Below are positions 1 through 8,471 of a stretch of DNA of 64,000 nucleotides, one piece after another. The stretch is taken from the NCBI RefSeq assembly GCF_011684115.1, contig NZ_JAADJV010000006.1, positions 108,729 through 172,728 of the forward strand. Direction: 5' to 3'. The translations under genes and the position numbers were made by a program. Position 1 is the first letter of the stretch. Each line of letters starts with the position of its first letter. Source of the DNA: Rahnella aceris. Lineage in GTDB: Bacteria; Pseudomonadota; Gammaproteobacteria; Enterobacterales; Enterobacteriaceae. The notes under the pieces were generated by a model. That model was not told where the DNA came from. It saw nothing but the letters and a program-made list of their open reading frames with translations, and ran no database searches.

Positions 1-1
1 A

Positions 2-712
2 AAAGATGAAGTTGAAAACTTGCTGTATGCTGGTTTCCTGGGGGTATTCCTCGGTGGTCGTATCGGTTACGTTTTCTTCTACAACCTGCCTTTATTCCTC
101 GATAATCCGCTTTATCTTTTCAAGGTCTGGGATGGCGGCATGTCTTTCCACGGTGGCCTGATTGGCGTAATCGTGGTCATGCTGATTTTCGCCCATCGAA
201 CCAAACGCAATTTCTTCCAGGTTTCCGACTTTATCGCTCCGCTGATCCCGTTTGGACTTGGCGCAGGTCGTTTGGGTAACTTCATTAATGGTGAACTCTG
301 GGGCCGTGTGACCACAGATGTGCCATGGGCAATGCTGTTCCCGGGATCCCGTCAGGAAGATATCGCCATTGCTGCCGCTGACCCTAAATGGCAGCCTTTG
401 TTGAACCAGTACGGCGTATTACCGCGCCATCCTTCCCAGCTGTATGAACTGCTGCTTGAAGGCATCGTGCTATTCATCATTCTGAACATATTCATCCGTA
501 AATCACGCCCGATGGGCGCGGTATCAGGCTTGTTCCTGATCGGATATGGCTTATTCCGTATTATCGTTGAACACTACCGTCAGCCGGATGCACAGCTCGG
601 TCTGTTCGACGGGATCATCAGCATGGGGCAGGTTCTGTCCATTCCAATGGTTGTCATTGGCCTGATTGTGATGGTCTGGGCATATCGCCGTCCGCAGAAA
701 CAATTGTCGTGA
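2..712 (+). CDS. lgt: Phosphatidylglycerol--prolipoprotein diacylglyceryl transferase, 5'-truncated by window edge
   Basis: Lgt is the inner-membrane enzyme that transfers diacylglycerol from phosphatidylglycerol to the lipobox cysteine of prolipoproteins, the first step of lipoprotein maturation. The reading frame is open from base 2, so the start lies outside the window; 236 residues are visible and about 50 N-terminal residues of the usual ~290 are missing. The Lgt signature [14 protein letters not shown] and the HGGLIG segment are present, with several hydrophobic membrane helices and the usual basic C-terminal tail. It ends 6 bp before thyA, the same lgt-thyA pairing as in E. coli, and is probably co-transcribed with it. 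The identification is firm. Confidence 0.97.
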   Translation, partial: KDEVENLLYAGFLGVFLGGRIGYVFFYNLPLFLDNPLYLFKVWDGGMSFHGGLIGVIVVMLIFAHRTKRNFFQVSDFIAPLIPFGLGAGRLGNFINGELWGRVTTDVPWAMLFPGSRQEDIAIAAADPKWQPLLNQYGVLPRHPSQLYELLLEGIVLFIILNIFIRKSRPMGAVSGLFLIGYGLFRIIVEHYRQPDAQLGLFDGIISMGQVLSIPMVVIGLIVMVWAYRRPQKQLS

Positions 713-718
713 GGTAAC

Positions 719-1513
719 ATGAAACAGTATCTGGATTTAATGCAGAAAGTGCTCGATGAGGGCACCCCTAAAGCCGACCGTACCGGTACAGGCACGCTGT
801 CGATTTTTGGTCATCAGATGCGTTTCAACTTGCAGGAAGGTTTCCCGCTGGTCACCACCAAACGCTGTCACTTGCGCTCAATCATTCATGAACTCCTGTG
901 GTTCCTGAAAGGTGAAACTAACATCGCCTATCTGCGTGAAAATAATGTCAGCATCTGGGATGAGTGGGCAGATGAGAATGGCGACCTCGGCCCGGTTTAC
1001 GGCAAGCAATGGCGTGCCTGGGGCGCGGCTGACGGCAGGCAAATCGACCAACTGGCGAGCGTTGTTGAACAGCTGAAAAAAGACCCGGATTCACGCCGCA
1101 TTATCGTGTCGGCGTGGAATGTGGGTGAACTGGATCAGATGGCGCTGGCACCTTGCCACGCTTTCTTCCAGTTCTATGTGGCCGACGGGAAACTGTCTTG
1201 TCAGTTGTATCAGCGTTCATGCGACGTTTTCCTCGGACTGCCGTTTAACATCGCCAGCTACGCGCTGCTGGTGCATATGATGGCGCAGCAATGTGATCTG
1301 GAAGTCGGTGACTTTGTCTGGACCGGTGGTGATACACATCTGTACAGCAACCATATGGAACAGACACATCTGCAACTGACGCGTGAGCCTCGTGCATTGC
1401 CAAAACTTGTCATTAAACGCAAACCTGCCTCCCTGTTTGATTACAACTTCGAAGATTTCGAGATTGAAGGGTACGATCCGCATCCCGCAATCAAAGCGCC
1501 GGTCGCGATCTGA
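719..1513 (+). CDS. thyA: Thymidylate synthase
   Basis: This 264-residue protein has the same length as E. coli ThyA. It methylates dUMP to dTMP using methylene-tetrahydrofolate in the cytoplasm. The catalytic cysteine is at residue 146 in the motif [10 protein letters not shown], and the dUMP-binding stretch [20 protein letters not shown] follows. The ATG lies 6 bp after the lgt stop and is preceded by a GAGG ribosome-binding site that overlaps that stop, which suggests translational coupling. A GC-rich hairpin follows the gene. Several lipoproteins made downstream in this window (MltA, YgdI, NlpE, RcsF, MetQ) depend on the upstream partner Lgt, but ThyA itself is metabolically unrelated. 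Confidence 0.98.
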   Translation: MKQYLDLMQKVLDEGTPKADRTGTGTLSIFGHQMRFNLQEGFPLVTTKRCHLRSIIHELLWFLKGETNIAYLRENNVSIWDEWADENGDLGPVYGKQWRAWGAADGRQIDQLASVVEQLKKDPDSRRIIVSAWNVGELDQMALAPCHAFFQFYVADGKLSCQLYQRSCDVFLGLPFNIASYALLVHMMAQQCDLEVGDFVWTGGDTHLYSNHMEQTHLQLTREPRALPKLVIKRKPASLFDYNFEDFEIEGYDPHPAIKAPVAI

Positions 1514-1526
1514 TTCCTTGTTTTTA

Positions 1527-1562
1527 CCGCCTGACAGCACTGTCAGGCGGCCATTTCCCTTT
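1527..1562 (+). terminator. Probable terminator after thyA
   Basis: A 10-11 bp GC-rich stem (CCGCCTGACAG paired with CTGTCAGGCGG, 1527-1550) with a four-base loop starts 14 bp after the thyA stop. It is followed only by a broken pyrimidine tract, so termination efficiency is uncertain. Confidence 0.65.
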
Positions 1563-1761
1563 TATCCGGCTTTCCCTCTGCTCCACTTTTTACGCCTTTT
1601 ACTGACGATTCCAATCCCGATTTACATCCCGATGCTATCCCTGCGAGACATCACGCAACTTATTTGTCGCGTGGATTTCGTTGCACCGATAGTTCTCATG
1701 ACATCCTGGAAAAAATGACTCTCCCAGTGGCGGAAAAAATCTAAATGCCTATTTTGGCCGC

Positions 1762-2256
1762 ATGAAAACATTTGAGCGGGCAGGGGAAGAGGGGATGTCG
1801 CTGATAGAAATGATGGTTGTTGTGACTTTGGTCGCCATGTGCACATTGTGGGGAATCCACACCTGGCGCGATTATCAGCAGGCATTAAAGCTTGAGCAAT
1901 CTGCGCAGCAACTGCGTTTGTATTTGTACGGGGTGCAGGCCGAAGCCAATAATTACAATCGTTCTGCTGTCTTATGGGGCATTGCCGGTGCTAATGGATG
2001 TGTGGGTAGCGGAACCCGCCCTTCAGGTTGTCATAGTGCCGTGGGTAAAATATTCGCCATCAATGAACCCGGTGTGGAGTTACTCGCTGTCAGTGAAAAA
2101 ACCATGGGTTTTTACGGCCTGCGTAATGCCGCACTTGCCGGACATATCACACTAAAAAATTCAGCGGGTAGTTTGCGAATCGTACTTTCTGTCAGAGGAC
2201 GGTTACGTACGTGTAGTGAAAATCAGCCTTTACTGAGTATCGGCTTATGCCAGTGA
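1762..2256 (+). CDS. ppdA: Prepilin peptidase-dependent protein A, type IV pilin-like
   Basis: This 164-residue protein carries a type IV prepilin N-terminus: a short basic leader ending in glycine, then MSLIEMMVVVTLVAM, with the +5 glutamate and one long hydrophobic helix. Such minor pseudopilins are cut by a prepilin peptidase and may prime pilus or pseudopilus assembly. It is the first of four overlapping genes (ppdA-ppdB-ygdB-ppdC) in the same order as E. coli downstream of thyA. The soluble part has paired cysteines (CVGSG...SGCH and a C-terminal CSENQPLLSIGLCQ) likely to form disulfides. Function in this organism is inferred; no pilus structural or assembly genes are in the window. Confidence 0.9.
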   Translation: MKTFERAGEEGMSLIEMMVVVTLVAMCTLWGIHTWRDYQQALKLEQSAQQLRLYLYGVQAEANNYNRSAVLWGIAGANGCVGSGTRPSGCHSAVGKIFAINEPGVELLAVSEKTMGFYGLRNAALAGHITLKNSAGSLRIVLSVRGRLRTCSENQPLLSIGLCQ

Positions 2257-2834
2257 ATTTAGCCCGTTGTCAGGGATTCACGCTGCCTGAAGTCATGATT
2301 GCGATGGGGATTGGCAGCATGCTGATGCTCAGTGCCGCGCAAATCTATCCGCTGATGCGCCAGAGAAGCCAGAGTCTGGGCCGACATTATCAGCTCGAGC
2401 AACTGTTGCGCCAGACTACTTTTGCCATTGGCAAAGATATTCGTCGGGCCGGTTTCTGTAACGGAACCTGCGAGGGTAAATCTGTCATCATCGGCAACGC
2501 TGCGGGTGAAGCAACCAGCTCCTGCATCCTTGTTATCTATGACCTGAACCGCAACGGAACATGGGATAAGCCCGGGACGGCGGACTCTGAATACTTTGGT
2601 TACCGTTTGCGTCAGGGCGGTATTGAGATCCAGCGCGGGGCGGGTGATTGCAGCAGCGGAGGTTGGGAAAAACTCCTCGACCCTGCTGAAGTCAGCGTGA
2701 CCCGGTTCGTGGTAACCGAGGTCGCAGCAAGTGGCTCCGGCCGCCTGTATTCTCTGCAACTTGAAGCCAGCTGGAGCAAAAATCCTTTCATCCACCGGCA
2801 GGTGACCGAGATGATTGCAGGCCACGTCTTATGA
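2247..2834 (+). CDS. ppdB: Prepilin peptidase-dependent protein B, type IV pilin-like
   Basis: This 195-residue protein has a prepilin signal GFTLPEVMIAMGIGSMLML with the +5 glutamate and a hydrophobic helix, followed by a PilW/PulJ-like globular domain containing FGYRLRQGGIEIQRG. It overlaps the end of ppdA by 10 bp and ends on the ygdB start (ATGA overlap), indicating one tightly coupled operon. It is probably a minor pseudopilin exported to the inner membrane and processed by a prepilin peptidase encoded elsewhere. The product family is clear; its physiological role is poorly defined even in E. coli. Confidence 0.9.
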   Translation: MPVNLARCQGFTLPEVMIAMGIGSMLMLSAAQIYPLMRQRSQSLGRHYQLEQLLRQTTFAIGKDIRRAGFCNGTCEGKSVIIGNAAGEATSSCILVIYDLNRNGTWDKPGTADSEYFGYRLRQGGIEIQRGAGDCSSGGWEKLLDPAEVSVTRFVVTEVAASGSGRLYSLQLEASWSKNPFIHRQVTEMIAGHVL

Positions 2835-3316
2835 CAGCAGCAAAAATGCGCGATTCGTCCAGACAGCGGGGGAGCGCCATGATCCTGAGTATTTTGGTGA
2901 TGATGGGATTAGGGCTGATTGCCCTTAACTCGCTGCAACAGCAACTTTCCGCCGGGCTTGCGCTGACGTCAAATCAGCATCGCTATGTCATTGCCCGGGA
3001 AAATGCAGCCTCAGCATTAGCATGGGGTATCCGCCAGTCATGGAAAGACAGCAGCGAACCTCTCTGGCAGTGCCGGGATATGCCCGCAGGCCTCATTGTT
3101 TCAGGAAGTGGCAGGACGTGTACCCGGCCTTCATTGCGTCAGGATATCTTTCTGGTTCGTGGTGAGGGAAGAATGGCTGAAGGCAATGAGCCGGTTATGC
3201 AGTATCAGCAAGTCAGTATTAAAAAACAGACTGGTGGAAATCTGATTTTTTCACCGCTGACACAGGGATGGCTGGATTTTTGTCCTGAGGCTGATGAGCA
3301 GATCTGCAATGAATGA
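2831..3316 (+). CDS. ygdB: YgdB family protein (DUF2509), minor pilin-associated
   Basis: This 161-residue protein lies between ppdB and ppdC as in E. coli. After a basic leader (RQRGSAMILS) it has one hydrophobic segment, LSILVMMGLGLIALNSL, resembling a PulK/PilX-type minor pilin without the canonical +5 glutamate. Cysteines at the middle and the end may form disulfides. It overlaps ppdB by 4 bp and ppdC by about 20 bp, so the four genes are likely translated from one message. No enzymatic function is recognisable. Confidence 0.85.
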   Translation: MTAAKMRDSSRQRGSAMILSILVMMGLGLIALNSLQQQLSAGLALTSNQHRYVIARENAASALAWGIRQSWKDSSEPLWQCRDMPAGLIVSGSGRTCTRPSLRQDIFLVRGEGRMAEGNEPVMQYQQVSIKKQTGGNLIFSPLTQGWLDFCPEADEQICNE

Positions 3317-3653
3317 AAGCCACTCAGCACAGCAAGGTTTCAGCCTCACGGAAGCGCTCATCGCCATGTTGTTCTTGTCAGTTTCCATTCTGGGACTCCT
3401 GAATTATTACCAATCACTGAGCAATGGGTTTATGCGTCAGTGGCAGGTTCAGCAGGCGTGGTCAGAAGCACATTCCCAGCTTGAAGCATATTCAGTGGCA
3501 GGAAAGGGGACGGAGCCTTTAGCGAAAGATTGGGAATATCGGTTTACAGGCATTTCAGATGCACAATCCTGCAAGCTGGTCACTGCGACAATTCAAACGC
3601 CGGCAAAATATCAGGCAATATTGCAGCGCTTAATATGCAATTTGGGCCCCTGA
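3294..3653 (+). CDS. ppdC: Prepilin peptidase-dependent protein C, type IV pilin-like
   Basis: This 119-residue protein has the prepilin motif GFSLTEALIAMLFLSVSILG with the +5 glutamate. Two in-frame starts are possible: ATG at 3294, with a GAGG-like site in front, and ATG at 3309, which gives a shorter 10-residue leader. The first is used here, with some doubt. In E. coli the next gene is recC; here 296 bp of non-coding DNA and then ptrA follow. A C-terminal cysteine pair resembles other minor pilins. Confidence 0.87.
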   Translation: MSRSAMNESHSAQQGFSLTEALIAMLFLSVSILGLLNYYQSLSNGFMRQWQVQQAWSEAHSQLEAYSVAGKGTEPLAKDWEYRFTGISDAQSCKLVTATIQTPAKYQAILQRLICNLGP

Positions 3654-3955
3654 AGTTGTGCCTGTAAGCCGCATATTACCGGACAAAAATACTGTTAAGC
3701 CACTTGCAATGGCGGGCTAACAGCTTAGAGTGGTTTAACAGGGTTATTTTTCCCTATAGGGAGCAATTGGCTTTATGGTTAAAACGTGACGGAACATAGG
3801 AAGAAAATCCCGATTCGATTTTTTTCACAACTATCCTGTTTCTGCGGGGTCTTAGCAGGCTTAACCGCTCAAAACAGCTTGTTGAGGTTCATCTACCGGT
3901 GAGCTGTATATTTATTGCCCGTGTGGCACGTTTAATCGATTGAGGGAGAGTGGCA
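3654..3955 (+). other. Intergenic region where recC would be expected; contains the ptrA upstream region
   Basis: No coding frame was seen in this roughly 300 bp. In E. coli and relatives the ~1100-codon recC gene lies here. An imperfect inverted repeat (CTGTTAAGCC near 3692 with GGGCTAACAG ending at 3723) may fold as a hairpin. A strong Shine-Dalgarno (GAGGGAGAG, 3942-3950) belongs to ptrA. I found no recognisable RecC N-terminal or C-terminal remnant by eye. The segment probably derives from the original recC-ptrA spacer. Confidence 0.6.
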
Positions 3956-6841
3956 ATGTTAAAACACGTTACCCGCATTTCCGGGGTACTGTTGTTATTG
4001 ACCTTTTGGGCCCCTGTTGTTTCAAGTGCAGCCGACTGGCAGCCTTTTGCACAAGCTATCAATAAAAGTCAGAACGACCCTCGCCAGTATCAGGCAATTA
4101 AACTGGCTAATGATATGACCGTCTTGCTGGTTTCTGACTCTCAAGCCCCCAAATCACTCGCCGCGCTCGCCATTCCTGTCGGTTCGCTGGAGGATCCTGA
4201 TTCTCAGCTGGGTCTTGCCCACTATACTGAGCACATGTTACTGATGGGCTCGAAGAAATATCCTCAGCCGGAAAGTCTGTCTGAATTCCTTAAGAAACAC
4301 GGTGGCAGCCACAATGGCAGCACTGCTTCTTACCGTACCGCGTTTTATCTTGAAGTAGAAAACGATGCCTTGCCAGAAGCGGTAGATCGCCTTGCAGATG
4401 CTATCGGTGAACCGTTGTTAGACCCCGCCAACGGGGACCGTGAGCGTAATGCGGTGAACGCTGAACTGACCATGGCCCGATCACGTGACGGCATGCGGAT
4501 GGCGCAAGTTCGCGCAGAGACATTAAATCCCAGGCATCCGGCGTCCCGTTTTTCAGGCGGAAACCTGGATACGTTGAAAGATAAACCGGGCAGTAAGCTT
4601 CATGATCAGCTGACGGCTTTTTATCAGCGCTACTATTCTGCCAACCTGATGGTCGGTGTGATTTACAGTAATAAACCGTTGCCTGAACTTGCTGAGCTGG
4701 CCGCCACAACCTTTGGTCAGATCGCCAATCACCACGCAGCCGTGCCGCCGATTACGGTCCCGACATTAACAGCAGACCAAAAGGGTGAGTTTATCCATTT
4801 CGTTCCTGCACAGCCGCGCAAAGAATTACGGGTTGAATTTGCAATTGATAATAATAGTGCCCATTTTCGCAGTAAAACAGACACCTATATCAGCTATCTG
4901 ATGGGTAACCGCAGCCCGAATACCTTATCAGACTGGTTACAGAAGCAAGGCTATGCCGATGGGATCAGCGCAGGTGCGGACCCGATGGTTAACCGTAATA
5001 TGGGCGTATTCAATATCTCTGTTTCCCTGACTGATAAGGGACTGGCGCAGCGCGATACGGTTATTGCAGCCATTTTCAACTATCTCAACGAAATACGCGC
5101 TCAGGGCATCAAAAAAACCTATTTTGATGAAATTGCCCACGTTATGGCGCTCGACTTCCGCTATCCGGCGCTGACGCGTGATATGGATTATGTCGAATGG
5201 CTGGTGGACACCATGTTGCGGGTTCCTGTCGAACACGTTCTAGACTCACCTTATCTGACTGACCAGTATGACCCCAAGGCGATTGAGGCACGTCTAACAG
5301 AAATGACGCCGCAAAATGCGCGTTACTGGATCATCAGTCCGAACGAGCCGCACAATAAAGTGGCCTACTTCGTTAATGCGCCTTATGAGATTGATAAAGT
5401 TCCCGCGCAAACCTACTCGCAGTGGCAGACGTTGGGGAAGGGGATTTCGCTGTCGCTGCCAGCGCTGAATCCGTACATTCCTGATTCACTTGCGCTGGTC
5501 ACTAAAGATTCGACGGCGACGAAACCTGAGCTGCTGGTTGAAGATAAAGGTTTGCGTGTGTTCTACATGCCGAGTCGTTATTTTGCTGATGAGCCTAAAG
5601 CCAATGTGACTGTTTCTTTCCGCAATGAGCAGTCGCTCAGCACGGCTAAAAATCAGGTGCTCTATGGCCTGACGGATTACCTCACCGGCGTGGCTTTTGA
5701 TCAGCTGAGTTATCAGGCATCCATTGGCGGGATCACGTTCGGGACATCTCCGGATAACGGTTTGCAGTTTACTGCCACAGGTTTTACCGAGTGTCTGCCT
5801 GATTTACTGGCCGCACTGGTTGATAACTATCCCGATTTCAAACCGACTCAGGAACAGCTTGATCAGGCGAAATCATGGTATCTCGAACGCTTAGCTTCAG
5901 CAGATAAAGGAAAAGCGTTTGAGCTGGCGCTGCAACCGGTTCAGTTACTTTCGCGGGTGCCTTACACCGAGCGCAGCGAGCGTGAAAAGCTGGTTTCTGC
6001 CATCACACTGGATGATGTGAACGCTTACCGTGAACAACTGGTTCACCATGCTGCCGTGGAAATGATGGTTGTGGGGAACATGACGGCTGATCAGGTTAAA
6101 GCGATGTCTCAGCAAATTATGCAAAAGCTGGGCGCGCATGGGACACGGTGGTGGCGCGGAAAGCAGGCTGTAGTGACTCAGCCGCTGAAAGCAAATATCC
6201 AGCGTATCGGGACAAGTTCGGACTCAGCACTGGCAGCGGTATATGTTCCCACCGGTTATGATGAAGTTCAGAGCATGGCGTACAGTGCATTGCTGGGACA
6301 GATTATTCAGCCATGGTTCTACAGCCAGCTTCGGACACAGGAACAGCTGGGTTATGCCGTGTTTGCTTTCCCTATTCCGGTAGGAAAACAGTGGGGGATT
6401 GGTTTCCTGCTGCAAAGTAACAGCAAGCAACCTGACTATCTGTATCAGCGCTATCTGGCATTTTATCAGCAGGCCGAAAAACGTCTGCGTGAAATGAAGG
6501 ATGATGAGTTTCTGCAATATAAACAGGGACTGGTGCATGAAATGCAGCAAAATCCGCAGACGCTAGATGAGGAAGCCGACCGTCTGGGGAATGATTTCAG
6601 TCGCGGAAATCCGCAATTTGATACCCGCACGAATGTGATCCGGGTTATTGCCGGGCTGACTCAAACTCAACTGGCGGATTATTTCGATCAGGCTGTAATG
6701 AAGCAGGATGGTCTGGCGATGCTTTCGCAGGTCTCAGGCAACGATAGCAAGATCCCACAATATGCGGTGCCTGAGGGCTTTAAAACCTGGCCTGACACCT
6801 CCACGTTGCAACAGGTGCTGGAACCGCACGCGGATAAATAA
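3956..6841 (+). CDS. ptrA: Pitrilysin (protease III), periplasmic zinc metalloprotease
   Basis: This 961-residue protein (E. coli 962) is an M16 family endopeptidase that degrades small peptides in the periplasm. The inverted zinc motif HxxEH is present as HYTEH in LAHYTEHMLLMGSKKYP, with the downstream glutamate in NAVNAELTMAR. The N-terminus MLKHVTRISGVLLLLTFWAP ending at SSAAD is a signal peptide. The ATG at 3956 is chosen over an in-frame GTG at 3950 because it sits 7 bp from GAGGGAG and begins a proper signal peptide. In E. coli ptrA is embedded between recC and recB; here it stands alone between ppdC and argA. Confidence 0.97.
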   Translation: MLKHVTRISGVLLLLTFWAPVVSSAADWQPFAQAINKSQNDPRQYQAIKLANDMTVLLVSDSQAPKSLAALAIPVGSLEDPDSQLGLAHYTEHMLLMGSKKYPQPESLSEFLKKHGGSHNGSTASYRTAFYLEVENDALPEAVDRLADAIGEPLLDPANGDRERNAVNAELTMARSRDGMRMAQVRAETLNPRHPASRFSGGNLDTLKDKPGSKLHDQLTAFYQRYYSANLMVGVIYSNKPLPELAELAATTFGQIANHHAAVPPITVPTLTADQKGEFIHFVPAQPRKELRVEFAIDNNSAHFRSKTDTYISYLMGNRSPNTLSDWLQKQGYADGISAGADPMVNRNMGVFNISVSLTDKGLAQRDTVIAAIFNYLNEIRAQGIKKTYFDEIAHVMALDFRYPALTRDMDYVEWLVDTMLRVPVEHVLDSPYLTDQYDPKAIEARLTEMTPQNARYWIISPNEPHNKVAYFVNAPYEIDKVPAQTYSQWQTLGKGISLSLPALNPYIPDSLALVTKDSTATKPELLVEDKGLRVFYMPSRYFADEPKANVTVSFRNEQSLSTAKNQVLYGLTDYLTGVAFDQLSYQASIGGITFGTSPDNGLQFTATGFTECLPDLLAALVDNYPDFKPTQEQLDQAKSWYLERLASADKGKAFELALQPVQLLSRVPYTERSEREKLVSAITLDDVNAYREQLVHHAAVEMMVVGNMTADQVKAMSQQIMQKLGAHGTRWWRGKQAVVTQPLKANIQRIGTSSDSALAAVYVPTGYDEVQSMAYSALLGQIIQPWFYSQLRTQEQLGYAVFAFPIPVGKQWGIGFLLQSNSKQPDYLYQRYLAFYQQAEKRLREMKDDEFLQYKQGLVHEMQQNPQTLDEEADRLGNDFSRGNPQFDTRTNVIRVIAGLTQTQLADYFDQAVMKQDGLAMLSQVSGNDSKIPQYAVPEGFKTWPDTSTLQQVLEPHADK

Positions 6842-6864
6842 CGTGCTGATGTGCAAAGCAAAAT

Positions 6865-6892
6865 AAAAAGGACGCGAGAGCGTCCTTTTTTA
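6865..6892. terminator. Bidirectional terminator between convergent ptrA and argA
   Basis: A stem AAAAAGGACGC / GCGTCCTTTTT with a GAGA loop lies 23 bp after the ptrA stop and 26 bp from the argA stop. The A and T tracts on both sides make it a rho-independent terminator in either direction. In E. coli recB and recD would come before a terminator in this position. Confidence 0.9.
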
Positions 6893-6917
6893 CCACGGAG
6901 GAAAGGTGGCGAGATTT

Positions 6918-8243
6918 TTACAGTTCGGCGATCAGTATTTTGGAGCGACGCTGGTAGTTGTACATTTCTTGTTTCTGAATCGGCAACACATCCACTTCTG
7001 CTGGCTTGAAGCCACGTTCCTGGAACCAGTGAATACTGCGGGTCGTCAGTACGAACAGCCTGTTCAGCCCCATAAGTTTCGCCTGGCTGGCAACGCGTTG
7101 CAGTAACATTTCACCGCGTGAAGAGCTGCGGTAGTCGGGGTGAACCGCCACGCAGGCCATTTCGCCAATCCCTTCATCATGGAAGGGGTAAAGCGCTGCG
7201 CAGGCAATGGTCAGGTTATCCCGCTCGATAATGGTAAATTTATCGATTTCCATTTCCAGCTGTTCGCGGGAACGACGCACCAGAATACCCTGTTGCTCCA
7301 GCGGCCGGATAAGTTCCAGAATGCCGCCGATGTCGTTGATGGTTGCACGACGCACTTGCTCGGCACTTTCCATCACGATTTGCGTACCAATACCGTCTCG
7401 CGAGAACAGTTCCTGAACCAGCGCACCGTCTTCCTGATAACTGATCAGGTGACTGCGACGTACACCACTGCGGCAGGCTTTCACCGCGCCGCGCAGGAAG
7501 CGAACGGTGCCGGAAAGATAGTCACCGCTGGATTCCATCTGATCAATTCTTTGCTGTGCATCATTAGGGAACAGTTCGGAAATAATATTACCTTCCTCGT
7601 TGATTACCCCCTGAGAAGAGCAGAAGCCGATCATTTTTTCCGCTTTCAGTTTGATTGCTAGTTGTGTCGCTACTTCCTCAGAAGTCAGGTTGAAGCTTTC
7701 ACCGGTAACCGAAACTGCCACCGGGCCAAGCAAGACAATGGCATTGCTGTCGAGCTGACGGTGAATCGCTTCTTCATCAATACGGCGGATACGGCCGCTG
7801 TGACAGTAATCAATACCGTCATCGACGCCCAGCGGTTGAGCAATGATAAAATTGCCGCTGACGACGTTGATGTGCGCACCTTGGAGTGGCGTATTATTCA
7901 GACTCATCGAAAGTCGCGCTGTGATATCGAGCTGCAGCAGACCTGCGGCTTGCTTAACCAGCTCGAGCGCGCGGGCATCGGTGACGCGGATGTTTTTATG
8001 ATAAATCGGTTCGTAATTATGCTCAGAAAGGTTCTCATCAATCTGCGGTCGGGCGCCATAAACAACCACCAGACGGATGCCTAAGCTGTGTAACAGGCCG
8101 ATATCATTGACAATATTGCTGAAATTCTCATGTTCAATGGCTTCTCCACCGAGCATGACAACGAATGTTTTGCCACGGTGAGCATTTATATAGGGAACTG
8201 AGTGGCGAAATCCCTGGACCAGTTCAGTACTACGTTCCTTCAC
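6918..8243 (-). CDS. argA: N-acetylglutamate synthase (amino-acid acetyltransferase)
   Basis: ArgA acetylates glutamate with acetyl-CoA, the first committed step of arginine synthesis. The 441-residue protein has an N-terminal amino-acid-kinase-like domain ([30 protein letters not shown]) and a C-terminal GNAT acetyltransferase domain from about residue 295 ([20 protein letters not shown]). The start is GTG (8241-8243), as E. coli-type ArgA also begins at VKER. It is convergent with ptrA and divergent from amiC. Tandem ARG boxes just upstream indicate ArgR repression, and feedback inhibition by arginine is expected from the family. Confidence 0.98.
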   Translation of the reverse strand: MKERSTELVQGFRHSVPYINAHRGKTFVVMLGGEAIEHENFSNIVNDIGLLHSLGIRLVVVYGARPQIDENLSEHNYEPIYHKNIRVTDARALELVKQAAGLLQLDITARLSMSLNNTPLQGAHINVVSGNFIIAQPLGVDDGIDYCHSGRIRRIDEEAIHRQLDSNAIVLLGPVAVSVTGESFNLTSEEVATQLAIKLKAEKMIGFCSSQGVINEEGNIISELFPNDAQQRIDQMESSGDYLSGTVRFLRGAVKACRSGVRRSHLISYQEDGALVQELFSRDGIGTQIVMESAEQVRRATINDIGGILELIRPLEQQGILVRRSREQLEMEIDKFTIIERDNLTIACAALYPFHDEGIGEMACVAVHPDYRSSSRGEMLLQRVASQAKLMGLNRLFVLTTRSIHWFQERGFKPAEVDVLPIQKQEMYNYQRRSKILIAEL

Positions 8244-8255
8244 GGCAAAACCTCG

Positions 8256-8294
8256 TATGAATTTTTATTCGTAATTTTTGTATTTTTATTCTTT
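8256..8294 (-). promoter_or_regulatory. Tandem ARG boxes (ArgR operator) upstream of argA
   Basis: Two 18-bp palindrome-like boxes, 8256-8273 (TATGAATTTTTATTCGTA) and 8277-8294 (TTTGTATTTTTATTCTTT), are separated by 3 bp, the spacing known for the hexameric arginine repressor. They begin about 13 bp from the argA start codon. The assignment rests on match to the remembered consensus and on position. Confidence 0.85.
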
Positions 8295-8471
8295 TATGGC
8301 CCTGTGGCAAGTAAGAAATCTCTGTTTTTGTTTTAACCCTTATCACAAACATACAACAAATTGATAAATAGACTAAATGTTTAGGAATGACATGCAGGAT
8401 ATGATTCGTTAGAATTCGTAAATTGAGTTTTTTATCATCTTTTTTTAACTTTTGGACCTTTTTGAGACTGC

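Noticed and set aside
2259..2825. 188-codon open frame on the minus strand
   Set aside because: It mirrors ppdB almost exactly and lacks a ribosome-binding site and family features.
3654..3955. Possible recC pseudogene fragment
   Set aside because: No frame in this gap resembled RecC ends by eye; only spacer-like sequence and the ptrA ribosome-binding site were seen.
7140..8084. Two long plus-strand frames (7140-7661 and 7662-8084)
   Set aside because: Both are shadows of argA on the opposite strand.
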